Part shown: positions 41,652 through 50,219 of the stretch, one piece after another | Layout: each line of letters begins with the position of its first letter | Position numbering within the stretch: the stretch's first letter is position 1 | Assembly (NCBI RefSeq): GCF_002100115.1 | Contig: NZ_ANBM01000005.1 | Span: forward strand, 1-64,000 | From: Anaerovibrio sp. JC8 | GTDB taxonomy: Bacteria > Bacillota > Negativicutes > Selenomonadales > Selenomonadaceae | Length of the DNA: 64,000 nt | Direction: 5' to 3' | Notes under the pieces: model-generated | What the model saw: only the letters and a program-made list of their open reading frames with translations | The model's database searches: none | What the model was told of the DNA's origin: nothing | Program-made: the position numbers and the translations under genes

Positions 41652-44600
41652 CTACCACATTCTTCGTAAGGTGACTGCCAGCATAACATCCTTGTCATGA
41701 GAGCCCTTTTGCAGCATGGCATCCCCCGCCAGAGTCCAGCCCGGAGCAAATTCGGTTTCACCACTCATAGACAAAATAAAGTGGGTTTTATCCAGCTGCC
41801 CCCGCATTTCATAGGTGGACAGATCATCGCCAATGTAGCCGTAGGTGAGCCTCGGATCTGCTCCGCAAAAGGCGTGCTTTACCCCCAGACGAAGTCCGTA
41901 GCTGCCATTATGCAGATACCGCTTGAATTCCACTCCAATGCCGCCTGCTCCATAGGTGTTGGTTTTATTGTTCACCCGCTGGCCGAATATACCTGCCCCC
42001 TGCTCACTGTAGCCATCCTGCCACAGCCATGACAGCTGAACATTGGCATAAGGGATTACATGCCAGGCCTTCATCTGATGGGCGTTTAAATCGTATGTAT
42101 ACTCACCACCCAGCTCCAAAATCCGGCTGCCATAATCCGCAGCTGCCTGAAGATTTAAGCCACCCAATTGACGGGTAAGATCATTGTCCAGCCAGCCATA
42201 ATCCAGATAGATATAGCCGGCGTGCGGCCCCTGGCTATAGCCGCCGTACAGCCCCAGTCTGGTATCTTTTAAATTGTTGTGGGCATAATCATCTGCAAAG
42301 GAAGTATTGCCATGGCTGATGAATGCCCCAGCCCGCCAGCTTGGTCCATAGGCACGATCCCATCCCATGGCCAGGGTGGTACCCTGATAATAGCTGCTGT
42401 TACTGCCCTCTCCCCAGTTTCGCATGACCTTAAACCAAAAATCATTGTCCACCGGCTGGTCCAGCTTCAAGGACAGAGAGGTATCACCGGCGGATAAGTC
42501 ACCGGCCAGCTCGGCCCTTGGCATGGTCACGTTTGTATTTCGCAGGGCAAAGGCTTCAGACAGCCGGGAGGAAATAATATGGCTGGCCATTACATTACTT
42601 TGAGCCAGAGCCATTGTGTAGGCTGCCGTATTGGCTCCCAAAGCTGATAAGGTCGTCTTGGCGGCAGCGACATCCATGGCAAACAATGGACGCATATCAT
42701 TACGCCGATTATCGCCGTTGGCCGTAAGGGCAGCACACATATTTGACATGGCCGCAAAGGACTGATTTACAGTGAAGTCGGTGGTGCCAAGATTATTTGC
42801 GGCGGCTGCGGATACCTTTAAGGTGGTTCCCCGTACTACACCGGATGTATTCAGCATGGCAGAACCGGGATAAGGATTATCCGGTGGGTTGGTGATTTTC
42901 CCTTCAATGGCTGAGGCCGTAAGCACATCCCATGTTTCGCCCGGCAGTATATTATTTGCTGATACCGTAGAGCCGGTTATATTTGCAGTTCCATCTACCG
43001 CAAATTTGCTGTTTCCCCGTGCTGTCCACTGGCTTATAAGCGTGCCCGAGGAAACCAGCCCATTCATTTTCAGCTCCCCGTTGCCGTTATTATCACCGGC
43101 CACAGCGGTATTGCGATTATATAATGTGCCGCCAATAACCCCTTTGCCGGCTATTATGCCATGGTCAATGCTGTAGGCATCACCGATGACGGAACCATTT
43201 ATTGCCAGAGTGCCCTCCTTGGCAATACTGGCCCCCTGATAGGTGTTGTTCCCTGTCAGGGTCAGCTGTCCGGCACCGGATTTGATAAGTCCTACCGGCA
43301 AATTGAGAAGACCACTATCCCTGGCCCACTTATTGTAAAAATCTATGTAAGAGCTTACGAAGGCAGTTCCGATTACTTTTTCACCGGAGCTATGGTGAGT
43401 CCGGTCCAGCCAGTTGGTTTTGTAATAATTATAGCGATTTTGCAAATCCTTCTCCGGGCTGTCGGCCGCAATAAGCCCTACCCGAATTTCCTTTATGTTG
43501 TTGGACCAGACCGTATTATACCCGGCCGTGTCAATATGATATAGGGCCTGCTTTGCAGAACTGCCGCCAATGGTATATTCACTACTCATATCCCTCTTGT
43601 CAAGCCGCCGGGCATTAAGGGCACCAGGCCCTTTTATTGCCTTGCCGGCATCAACAACCCCCTGGCCGATCAGGTCTTCCATAGGCGTATTGTAAAAATC
43701 ACAGATAGGAAGATTGTCAACAAACCACTGAGCCTCATCAGCGGTGAAATTATTACAAAGCCCTTCGTAACAATCCTGCTTCTGCTGAGCCAAGGACCGT
43801 TTCTTTCCATCGAAATAAAAGACATTCAATGCATCCGGCAGATGGAAATCACCCATGTAGGTCACGGCGTAACCCAGCCGGGAGGTGACATTTGAGTTGG
43901 CCGTAGACAGCAGCACATCCCCGATTTGCTTGGCGTTCATATAGGGAAAGACCTGCTGTATTAACACGGCAGTGCCAGAGGCAAATGGGGCGGCCATGGA
44001 TGTGCCGTTAGAGGTGACGTTCAATTCACCATCAAAGGCATAGTTTGAATTTGCCGAAGTGATTCCGGTACCAGGCGCCACAATTGTGGCATCTTCATTG
44101 AACGCGGCCCCGTTACTGTAATAAGGTACAATACAGTCCCCCTCAATCCCTCCATAGTTGGTCTGCTTCAGTAATTTTGTGTTCTCCAGCGCCGCAACGG
44201 AAACTGAATTGGTGGGTACACTTTTGCCAGCCATCCAGTGCGCCAGATTGGTAGTCACAGGAGTTGGCAATCCATAGTTGGTGTTGGCAAAGATAATCAG
44301 CTTGTCACTTTCCTTGGCGGAATTGATAAATTTGTATAAAATATCATCTTCAAAGATTTCCACATATGCCTTAACGGTATTTATATTGTTTAACTCGGAC
44401 AGGACCAGTGGGGAATATCCAACTCCCCAGGAACAGTTAATTACCTTTACATCCTTATTTTTCAGGAAAGGAACAATCCAGTCAGCGGCGCCTTTTCCCC
44501 CCTGCCAGCTGTAGTTACTATAAAATGGATAACCCATTAATTCCGCCTCGTAAGCAACCCCATGCATGCCCAGATTATTTTTGCTGGCCGCAGCGATACC

Positions 44601-44972
44601 AGCTGTATGGGTACCATGAGAACTAAAGTACCAATATCCCTCATCGTTCAAGGTGTATTTCCGGCCATCTTTGTCAGTATAAATCGGATAAAAATCATTA
44701 ACATTATAGCTGTTTTGTTTGTCATTGAACTCCGGTGAGGTGAAATTTATGGGCATATCACTTATACCGACGGTAAGTCCATTGCCTGTAAGTCCCTGGT
44801 CGTAAGCCTCAGCTGCATTGATAATATCCAGGCCGTTGCTGGCAAAATATTCCGGTGTTTCAAAGTCAGCCGGGGCGGCGGCAGCTGATTGGCCAAGGGA
44901 AATCCATGCCAGCACGGAAGCCACCAGCTTTATATTTCTATGTGCTTTTTTAGTTTTATATAATCCACACAT
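41652..44972 (-). CDS. Subtilisin-like serine protease autotransporter
   Basis: 1106 residues from ATG 44972, 8 nt behind AAGGAG; the longer frame to 45035 has no site. Signal peptide ends in GQSAAAAPA. The S8 passenger domain has the Asp in TVGISDMP, the His in SSHGTHTAGIAAA and the Ser in SNGTSMAAPFASG. An autotransporter-associated strand repeat follows (SGAGQLTLTGNNTYQG). The C-terminal 280 residues form the outer-membrane beta barrel and end in TLRRMW, with an aromatic last residue. This is a type V secreted surface protease and is direct evidence of an outer membrane. The gene is alone. Confidence 0.93.
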   Translation of the reverse strand: MCGLYKTKKAHRNIKLVASVLAWISLGQSAAAAPADFETPEYFASNGLDIINAAEAYDQGLTGNGLTVGISDMPINFTSPEFNDKQNSYNVNDFYPIYTDKDGRKYTLNDEGYWYFSSHGTHTAGIAAASKNNLGMHGVAYEAELMGYPFYSNYSWQGGKGAADWIVPFLKNKDVKVINCSWGVGYSPLVLSELNNINTVKAYVEIFEDDILYKFINSAKESDKLIIFANTNYGLPTPVTTNLAHWMAGKSVPTNSVSVAALENTKLLKQTNYGGIEGDCIVPYYSNGAAFNEDATIVAPGTGITSANSNYAFDGELNVTSNGTSMAAPFASGTAVLIQQVFPYMNAKQIGDVLLSTANSNVTSRLGYAVTYMGDFHLPDALNVFYFDGKKRSLAQQKQDCYEGLCNNFTADEAQWFVDNLPICDFYNTPMEDLIGQGVVDAGKAIKGPGALNARRLDKRDMSSEYTIGGSSAKQALYHIDTAGYNTVWSNNIKEIRVGLIAADSPEKDLQNRYNYYKTNWLDRTHHSSGEKVIGTAFVSSYIDFYNKWARDSGLLNLPVGLIKSGAGQLTLTGNNTYQGASIAKEGTLAINGSVIGDAYSIDHGIIAGKGVIGGTLYNRNTAVAGDNNGNGELKMNGLVSSGTLISQWTARGNSKFAVDGTANITGSTVSANNILPGETWDVLTASAIEGKITNPPDNPYPGSAMLNTSGVVRGTTLKVSAAAANNLGTTDFTVNQSFAAMSNMCAALTANGDNRRNDMRPLFAMDVAAAKTTLSALGANTAAYTMALAQSNVMASHIISSRLSEAFALRNTNVTMPRAELAGDLSAGDTSLSLKLDQPVDNDFWFKVMRNWGEGSNSSYYQGTTLAMGWDRAYGPSWRAGAFISHGNTSFADDYAHNNLKDTRLGLYGGYSQGPHAGYIYLDYGWLDNDLTRQLGGLNLQAAADYGSRILELGGEYTYDLNAHQMKAWHVIPYANVQLSWLWQDGYSEQGAGIFGQRVNNKTNTYGAGGIGVEFKRYLHNGSYGLRLGVKHAFCGADPRLTYGYIGDDLSTYEMRGQLDKTHFILSMSGETEFAPGWTLAGDAMLQKGSHDKDVMLAVTLRRMW

Positions 44973-45069
44973 AAAAAACACTCCTTCTGCCCAAAGACCT
45001 TCTTTTTCGATTATCCTTCGACAAATAAATGCCAACTCCTTTAATATGTCCCTAAAATGGCGAAAAAAA

Positions 45070-45099
45070 ACGGAGTTATTCCCGAAAAATGACTCCGTT
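45070..45099 (-). terminator. Terminator of the large-leader precursor gene
   Basis: Stem ACGGAGT/ACTCCGT with further A-T pairing, T-run on the minus strand. Lies 11 nt beyond the stop at 45110. Confidence 0.8.
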
Positions 45100-45109
45100 T
45101 TTTATTAAA

Positions 45110-45739
45110 TTATTTATTCATGGTAGCAGCATTAGTAACAGCATGAGCAAGATCCAGGGCTCCGCTGGCAACGGTAATACCACCTGCCACGGCACCTACT
45201 CCGGTACAGCACATCACTGTCCCAATAGCCACAGAAGCTACACCACTAACTGTGCTCACTATAAGCTTTGTACACTTTTTGGCTGATTCGCTTATCGGAA
45301 GCTTATCTACCACAAAGTTTACGCCCTTTCCAATAAAGGAAAAGATAGCACCCAATGGACCTCCGCCAGCAACCTGATCCAATTCTTCCTCTGTAAGCTG
45401 AACCTTTGCAGGCTTTTTCCCCATGAATATCTTCTCATGGAAGTCCTTCAGGAAAAGGTTGGCGTAAACCATACGGAATTCATCAAATTCTTCCCTTGTG
45501 TAGTTGCCTGGAACTGCTGACATTGCGGATGTAAAGGCCTTCTCATTATCATAGACACTCATTACTGCCTCGAACAAGCCCATGTCCTCACTTAGCCTTT
45601 CAGCCAATTTTTTAATGTCCCTGTTCTGAAAAACCTTTTCGGCACGCTCTTCAGGAATCTCCTGAATCATCTTCGCCAGCTTTTCGCCATCAATTGTATT
45701 CTTAATGATCTGAACTTTATTTTGATTCAATCCTGCCAT
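45110..45739 (-). CDS. Double-glycine-leader precursor with large leader and hydrophobic glycine-rich core
   Basis: 209 residues. Residues 1-125 form a charged, helical leader ending in LTEEELDQVAGGG, the hallmark cleavage region of Nif11/NHLP-type and class II bacteriocin leaders. The core of about 85 residues begins PLGAIFSFIGKGVNF and continues with a hydrophobic, Gly/Ala/Val-rich stretch (TVSGVASVAIGTVMCCTG, AVAGGITVASGALD) containing a CC pair. A C39 peptidase-transporter would normally cut and export it, but none is nearby. It could be a bacteriocin or a self-inserting membrane peptide. It has its own terminator. Confidence 0.72.
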   Translation of the reverse strand: MAGLNQNKVQIIKNTIDGEKLAKMIQEIPEERAEKVFQNRDIKKLAERLSEDMGLFEAVMSVYDNEKAFTSAMSAVPGNYTREEFDEFRMVYANLFLKDFHEKIFMGKKPAKVQLTEEELDQVAGGGPLGAIFSFIGKGVNFVVDKLPISESAKKCTKLIVSTVSGVASVAIGTVMCCTGVGAVAGGITVASGALDLAHAVTNAATMNK

Positions 45740-45944
45740 TTTAATCGCCTCCCAATTATCATCTTTGCCTATATATACGGATATTAATAAATTCTATTAC
45801 AAATAATTTGGAAGTAAAAATTTACCCGGCATTTGGACCATGGAAGGCGCCCATAATTATTGGTCTTTAGGCCAGTTATTTTTTCGAGGACAATATTATA
45901 TAATGTACACAGAGAGAGGATATATAAAAAAGGGGGGGCGTTCT

Positions 45945-46109
45945 TTGGTAAATTACGAAGAATATTATGCACTGGGTGAACAGATACATGACACCCTGAT
46001 TGAAATCCGCGGGCTTGAAAATGAAATGATCGAGCTGAATAAAATGCTGGACAGCATAAGTCATAAGCTTGGCGCTGTGGATTTATTCAACATGACAGTT
46101 AAACAATAA
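45945..46109 (+). CDS. Small coiled-coil protein, unknown function
   Basis: 54 residues starting at TTG 45945, eight nt after AGGGGG; an ATG at 45904 lies too far from any site. The sequence is helical with heptad-like hydrophobic spacing (IRGLENEMIELNKMLDSISH). A TATAAT at about 45898-45903 gives a possible -10. A very strong terminator follows at 46114. It lies divergent from the large-leader precursor gene; no link is proven. Confidence 0.6.
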   Translation: MVNYEEYYALGEQIHDTLIEIRGLENEMIELNKMLDSISHKLGAVDLFNMTVKQ

Positions 46110-46113
46110 CACA

Positions 46114-46146
46114 AATGACACTCTGCATGCAGAGTGTCATTTTTTA
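46114..46146 (+). terminator. Terminator of the small coiled-coil gene
   Basis: Perfect stem AATGACACTCTGC/GCAGAGTGTCATT, followed by TTTTTAT. Confidence 0.9.
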
Positions 46147-46272
46147 TGTTTCCAGTAATATAATAATTTTTATAATAATTTTCGGGAAAATCCCCACAAA
46201 AGAAGGTGAATTATGGCCATCTCACGAAATATGAAAAATCAAATCAATTTCAAATGAAAGAAGTGAAATTCT

Positions 46273-46986
46273 ATGCCAGTTAAACTCATTGCTGATTTGC
46301 ACACCCATACACTTGCCAGCGGTCATGCCTATGGCACCATACGGGAAAATGCCCAGGCTGCCTCTGAAAAGCAGCTTAAAATTCTTGGTACTACAGAGCA
46401 CGGTCCCGGCATACCGGGGACATGTGATCCCTTCTATTTCTGCAATCTAAAAGTGATTCCGAAGAAATTATTTGATGTTCATATGCTGTTTGGCTGTGAG
46501 GTAAATGTTCTCGTTGACGGAAAACTTGGATTGGAGCAAAGGTGGCTTAATAAGCTTGACTATGCCATAGTCGGTATACATGGATTATGCTACACCGATG
46601 CAGGAAAAGCACAAAACACCCGCAACCTAATAAATTGCATGAAGCATCCAAAGGTGAAAATAGTCTCTCACCCGGATGATGACCACACTCCCCTCAACTA
46701 CGAGGAGCTTGTTCCTGCAGCAAAGGAATACGGTGTGGCATTAGAGCTAAACAACAGCTCCCTCTTAAAAAAAGAAGTACGGTTAAATTGCTATGAAAAC
46801 TATACCACCATGCTGCAGCTTTGCGAAAAACACAATGTTCCCATAGTAATTGACTCTGATGCCCATGACCCTTCCGGTGTTGGGAATTTTGCCCTGGCAA
46901 CTAAATTTATTGAGGAAATAGGCTTCCCGGATTCCCTCATATTGAATGCGGATGAAAGACGGGTTATTGATTTTATCAATACTTAA
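46273..46986 (+). CDS. PHP-domain phosphatase, YcdX-like
   Basis: 237 residues. Metal-binding motifs of the PHP fold: ADLHTHTLASGHAYGT (about 6-21), TTEHGPG, FGCEVNV, VSHPDDD and IDSDAHDP (about 196). The trinuclear zinc pattern and length match YcdX-type phosphatases or histidinol-phosphatase relatives; no his genes are near. Start follows GAAAGAAGTG. It overlaps the 3' end of the convergent flavoprotein gene by 4 nt. Confidence 0.88.
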   Translation: MPVKLIADLHTHTLASGHAYGTIRENAQAASEKQLKILGTTEHGPGIPGTCDPFYFCNLKVIPKKLFDVHMLFGCEVNVLVDGKLGLEQRWLNKLDYAIVGIHGLCYTDAGKAQNTRNLINCMKHPKVKIVSHPDDDHTPLNYEELVPAAKEYGVALELNNSSLLKKEVRLNCYENYTTMLQLCEKHNVPIVIDSDAHDPSGVGNFALATKFIEEIGFPDSLILNADERRVIDFINT

Positions 46987-48200
46987 CCTTCCATATATTT
47001 CATCATGCCCGCTGCCGCCTTCTTGGCCTCGTGGATTGCGGCTACTACAGTATTTGAGCCATGCACCACATCTCCTGCGGAAAATACTCCCTCGCAGGTA
47101 GTCATGCAGTTTTCATCAATTACCAGCAGTCCCCTGTCGTTTCCTTCCAGGCCCTCAGTCGTGAGAATGAGCTTGTTTTTCGGAGCCTGGCTGACCGCAA
47201 TTATTACAGAGTCGGCCTCTACCTGCTCCAGCTCCTCCTCGTATCCAGTTACATTGTCATTTTCATCAAACTTTGCTACACGGAATACCGGACCACTCTG
47301 CGTAATTTTCTCAATTGCCCGGCCAAACACAAACTCTGCCCCATCCAGGCGGGTAAATTCCACCTCGTTTTCGCTGGCGGCAATCCGCTTGCTTCTGGCG
47401 TATAAGGTTACGTGCTCCGAGCCATGACGAAGTGCTGTTCTGGCCACATCCATGGCCACATTTCCCATGCCGATGATAGCCACATTGTTCCCCAGCTGAT
47501 ATACCGACGGATTTCCCAAATAAGAAATACCATAGTGAACATTCGCCAAGGTTTCTCCTTCAATTCCAAGCATCTTAGGGCGCCATACTCCGGTGCCCAC
47601 AAAAATGGAAGCATATCCATCACGCTTCAAATTCTCAATGGTAATTGATTCACCAATGGCAGTATTTGGACGGAAACGGATACCCATCTGCTGCATGACG
47701 TTCTTGTATCTTTCCAGAATTTGTTTGTTCAGGCGGAAATCCGGTATGCCGTACTGCAGCATACCACCGATTTTGTCATTATCGTAAAAAATCGTAACAT
47801 TATATCCATGCTTGGCAAGAATAATAGCCACAGTCATGCCGGAAGGCCCCGCACCAATAACAGCAACCTGCTTGCCGTTATTTTCTGCAACGCCTTTTTT
47901 CTTCAGTCTGTCCAGATAGGAATCGGAAATAAAGCGCTCTATCTCATAGAATATTATAGGGCTTCCCTTTTTGCCCAATACGCAATGGCCCGTACATTGT
48001 GCCTCATGATCACAAACTATAGAGCATACAAGGGACAGCGGATTATTTTCAAACAATGTTTCCCCGGCTTCCAGCAGGCGATTTTCCTTAAAAGCCTGGA
48101 CTACCTGAGGGATATTCGTATGTGCCGGACATCCCTCCATGCACATTGGTTTCTTACATTGCAAACATCTTTCTGCTTCTTTAACAATAAAGAGGCTCAT
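46983..48200 (-). CDS. GltD-like FAD/NAD(P) oxidoreductase with N-terminal Fe-S domain
   Basis: 405 residues from ATG 48200, 9 nt behind GGAGG. N-terminal cysteines CLQCKKPMCMEGCPAHTNIP and CDHEAQCTGHCVLG form the Fe-S part of glutamate synthase small-subunit family. FAD site VAVIGAGPSGMTVAI (about 115), GGMLQYGIPDFRL, the NAD(P) site VAIIGMGNVAMDVARTA and a final GVFSAGDVVHGSNTVVAAI are all present. It could be the small subunit of glutamate synthase or of NfnAB, or a stand-alone reductase. No large subunit is adjacent, so the role is open. Confidence 0.85.
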   Translation of the reverse strand: MSLFIVKEAERCLQCKKPMCMEGCPAHTNIPQVVQAFKENRLLEAGETLFENNPLSLVCSIVCDHEAQCTGHCVLGKKGSPIIFYEIERFISDSYLDRLKKKGVAENNGKQVAVIGAGPSGMTVAIILAKHGYNVTIFYDNDKIGGMLQYGIPDFRLNKQILERYKNVMQQMGIRFRPNTAIGESITIENLKRDGYASIFVGTGVWRPKMLGIEGETLANVHYGISYLGNPSVYQLGNNVAIIGMGNVAMDVARTALRHGSEHVTLYARSKRIAASENEVEFTRLDGAEFVFGRAIEKITQSGPVFRVAKFDENDNVTGYEEELEQVEADSVIIAVSQAPKNKLILTTEGLEGNDRGLLVIDENCMTTCEGVFSAGDVVHGSNTVVAAIHEAKKAAAGMMKYMEG

Positions 48201-48305
48201 ATTGTTCATCCTCCATTAAATTAAGTGAAAAAATATTTTTCTAAGCCTAAGCCATCTTAGTATACACTTTTTCGCAATCATAAACAATATGGAAGATTTT
48301 TATCA

Positions 48306-48779
48306 TTATCGACGAACGGACTTGTACATTGTGGAAACAAATTTCTTAAAATCATCCTGCCTTACTTCCTTGCCAGTGATGGAATAGCTGAATTTGCCGT
48401 CATTCCAGTAAACTGCACCAGACTTGGTATCGATGAAAGCAAAGTGCATTTCAATGCCCTCAACGGTTTCCTCATACCACTTGTCAGTATATACACCACT
48501 GATATCCGGTGAACCTGGATCCAAAGGAGCCGTCCTTAAATTAAATTTGCGGCCTTTGGAGTCGGTATAGCGCAAATCAATGATATTATCACTGATAACA
48601 TAGCACTCGTCCAGCCTGCACATCACCCCCGGCGGCATAGTCAAGGCACTAAATCCCGCCTGTTTCTCACAGCTGAGAATTGACGGACACATAACCATAG
48701 GGTTAGGCATGGCGTAGGATGTTGCACTCAACATCAAAATTGCTGCCATCACAGGAAAAATTTTCTTAATTATGTACAT
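48306..48779 (-). CDS. Secreted protein of unknown function
   Basis: 157 residues with a signal peptide (FPVMAAILMLSATSYA). The mature part has two cysteines close to the N-terminus (MCPSILSCEKQ) and another in MCRLDECY, so disulphides are possible. YTDKWYEETVEGIEMHFAF and DTKSGAVYWNDGKFSYSI suggest a beta-sheet fold. Start follows GGAGG. No family recognised. Confidence 0.7.
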   Translation of the reverse strand: MYIIKKIFPVMAAILMLSATSYAMPNPMVMCPSILSCEKQAGFSALTMPPGVMCRLDECYVISDNIIDLRYTDSKGRKFNLRTAPLDPGSPDISGVYTDKWYEETVEGIEMHFAFIDTKSGAVYWNDGKFSYSITGKEVRQDDFKKFVSTMYKSVRR

Positions 48780-48950
48780 ATTGGGTTCCTCCTCATAAAC
48801 AGATGAATTATATTTTAATTATACATTGAAAATTTATTTCACGCATATTTATTATTCAAAAATGGTGCCTCATTTCCTATTTACTTTAGAACCATTAAAT
48901 ATGATAATTATATTTATCAACTATTAAATTTATGAAAAGGATATGCTGCT

Positions 48951-49202
48951 ATGATTTCTTCAACTTTAAGTGAAACTCTCAATTATGCCCGGACAACAGA
49001 GACCAACACCTTTACGCCTAACGAAATAAAGGCTATCAGGCTCGAAAATAATCTGACACCAAATTTATTGGCAAAGGTTTTATGTGTAAGCAATAAAACA
49101 GTTGAAGCATGGGAAGCTGGTCAATACAGGCCAAACCTCTCATCCTGCAGACTTTTAAAGTTATTGTCCATGAAAGCAATATCTCTGGCTATCCTTAAAT
49201 AA
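48951..49202 (+). CDS. HTH-domain protein, NadS/HigA-like antitoxin type
   Basis: 83 residues with one XRE helix-turn-helix (FTPNEIKAIRLENNLTPNLL, then AKVLCVSNKTVEAWEAGQ). This pattern is typical of NadS/HigA antitoxins and of short phage-like regulators. No toxin gene is adjacent, so it may be an orphan. Start follows AAAGGA. A strong terminator follows directly. Confidence 0.8.
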   Translation: MISSTLSETLNYARTTETNTFTPNEIKAIRLENNLTPNLLAKVLCVSNKTVEAWEAGQYRPNLSSCRLLKLLSMKAISLAILK

Positions 49203-49207
49203 GCAAC

Positions 49208-49235
49208 AAAAGGAGCTGCTTTAGCAGCTCCTTTT
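49208..49235 (+). terminator. Terminator of the HTH gene
   Basis: Perfect stem AAAAGGAGCTGCT/AGCAGCTCCTTTT with TT loop. Confidence 0.88.
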
Positions 49236-49338
49236 TATTTTGCCCGTAAACAACCACCACTTCTGCAACCATATTCTTAATGGTTGGCACCCTGTTCTGT
49301 CAAAACTCATTTTTAATTTTTTAAAATTTAATATTACA

Positions 49339-49382
49339 AAGCCCTATTCAGTTGGCGTACATCTGCCTTCCGAATAGGGCTT
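49339..49382. terminator. Hairpin downstream of the GNAT operon
   Basis: AAGCCCTATTC and GAATAGGGCTT around a 22-nt loop. The T-tract is short, so this is a probable but not certain terminator for the minus-strand GNAT transcript. Confidence 0.55.
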
Positions 49383-49418
49383 AAAAATTGCTGATACTAT
49401 TTTTTTATTGAATTAATT

Positions 49419-49529
49419 TTACCGCTTAGGCTGGTATACAACCTTCTCCCCATTAACGAAGTCGTGAAGAACCTTCTCCCCTGCTTCCGTCTCGATATTT
49501 CCGTACACTGTAATGCCACGTTTTATCAT
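49419..49529 (-). CDS. 36-residue protein coupled to the GNAT gene
   Basis: Reads MIKRGITVYGNIETEAGEKV and continues to a QPKR C-terminus. It starts 6 nt after the GNAT stop, and the AGAAGG inside the GNAT end lies about 12 nt ahead of its ATG. Length and coupling make it a plausible small gene, but the site is weak and it may instead be a fragment of a lost gene. Confidence 0.4.
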   Translation of the reverse strand: MIKRGITVYGNIETEAGEKVLHDFVNGEKVVYQPKR

Positions 49530-49535
49530 CTTTGA

Positions 49536-50000
49536 CTATACCCTTCTTACATAACGAGGCCCTTCCTCGCCCATGATTCCATTAAGGACAAAACCACATT
49601 TTGCCAGGACATGCTGTGAAGCTATGTTATCCAGCTCTGTTTCAGCCTCTACACGCGATACTCCATCCTGCTTCATGGCCCAGTCAACAACAGCATTGAC
49701 TGCTTCCGTAGCATACCCCTGGCCCTGAAATTCAGCATCTATACCATATCCAATTTCCACTGAGCCATCTTCATTGAGACCTTTGAATGACAAATTTCCG
49801 ACCTGCACTCCATCATGGCGTGTCACCAGCCAAATTGCATACCATTCTCCCTGCCCAGGATGGTCAAGATAGCCATCCAGCATTTCATTGTAGGCCTTTT
49901 TGAGCTCCTCGCTGATCTGTACCTCAATAATCTGCTCCATTTCTGCCAGTGATGCTACATATATCCTTAAACGTTCTGTTTCTAATTCTATACGATTCAT
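49536..50000 (-). CDS. GNAT-family N-acetyltransferase, RimJ/RimL type
   Basis: 154 residues. The acetyl-CoA binding segment is VEIGYGIDAEFQGQGYATEA (Q/R-x-x-G-x-G/A), followed by VNAVVDWAMKQDGVSRVEAE and a C-terminal NIASQHVLAKCGF loop that is typical of the RimJ-like subgroup. Such enzymes acetylate N-termini of proteins or small amines; target unknown. It starts behind AGGTGGG. Confidence 0.88.
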   Translation of the reverse strand: MNRIELETERLRIYVASLAEMEQIIEVQISEELKKAYNEMLDGYLDHPGQGEWYAIWLVTRHDGVQVGNLSFKGLNEDGSVEIGYGIDAEFQGQGYATEAVNAVVDWAMKQDGVSRVEAETELDNIASQHVLAKCGFVLNGIMGEEGPRYVRRV

Positions 50001-50219
50001 CTACCCACCTGTTCCAACACGCCGCATATTAAACTCTATTTTTTATTATATCTCTAAGTAGTCTTTAATCAACGATTTATCTTGTGACTCAGAAGAATTT
50101 TTACTAAAAAACGCCCCGGCTCTGGTGAATAATCCAAAGCCGGGGTGCCTGGGTAGCATTGAAAATATTTACATAAAAAGAGTCTCAGCACAAGCCAAGA
50201 CCCTTTCATCAATCTTTTG

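Noticed and set aside
45784-45972. 62-codon minus-strand frame ahead of the large-leader precursor
   Set aside because: It lacks a ribosome site and overlaps the better-supported 54-residue plus-strand gene region.
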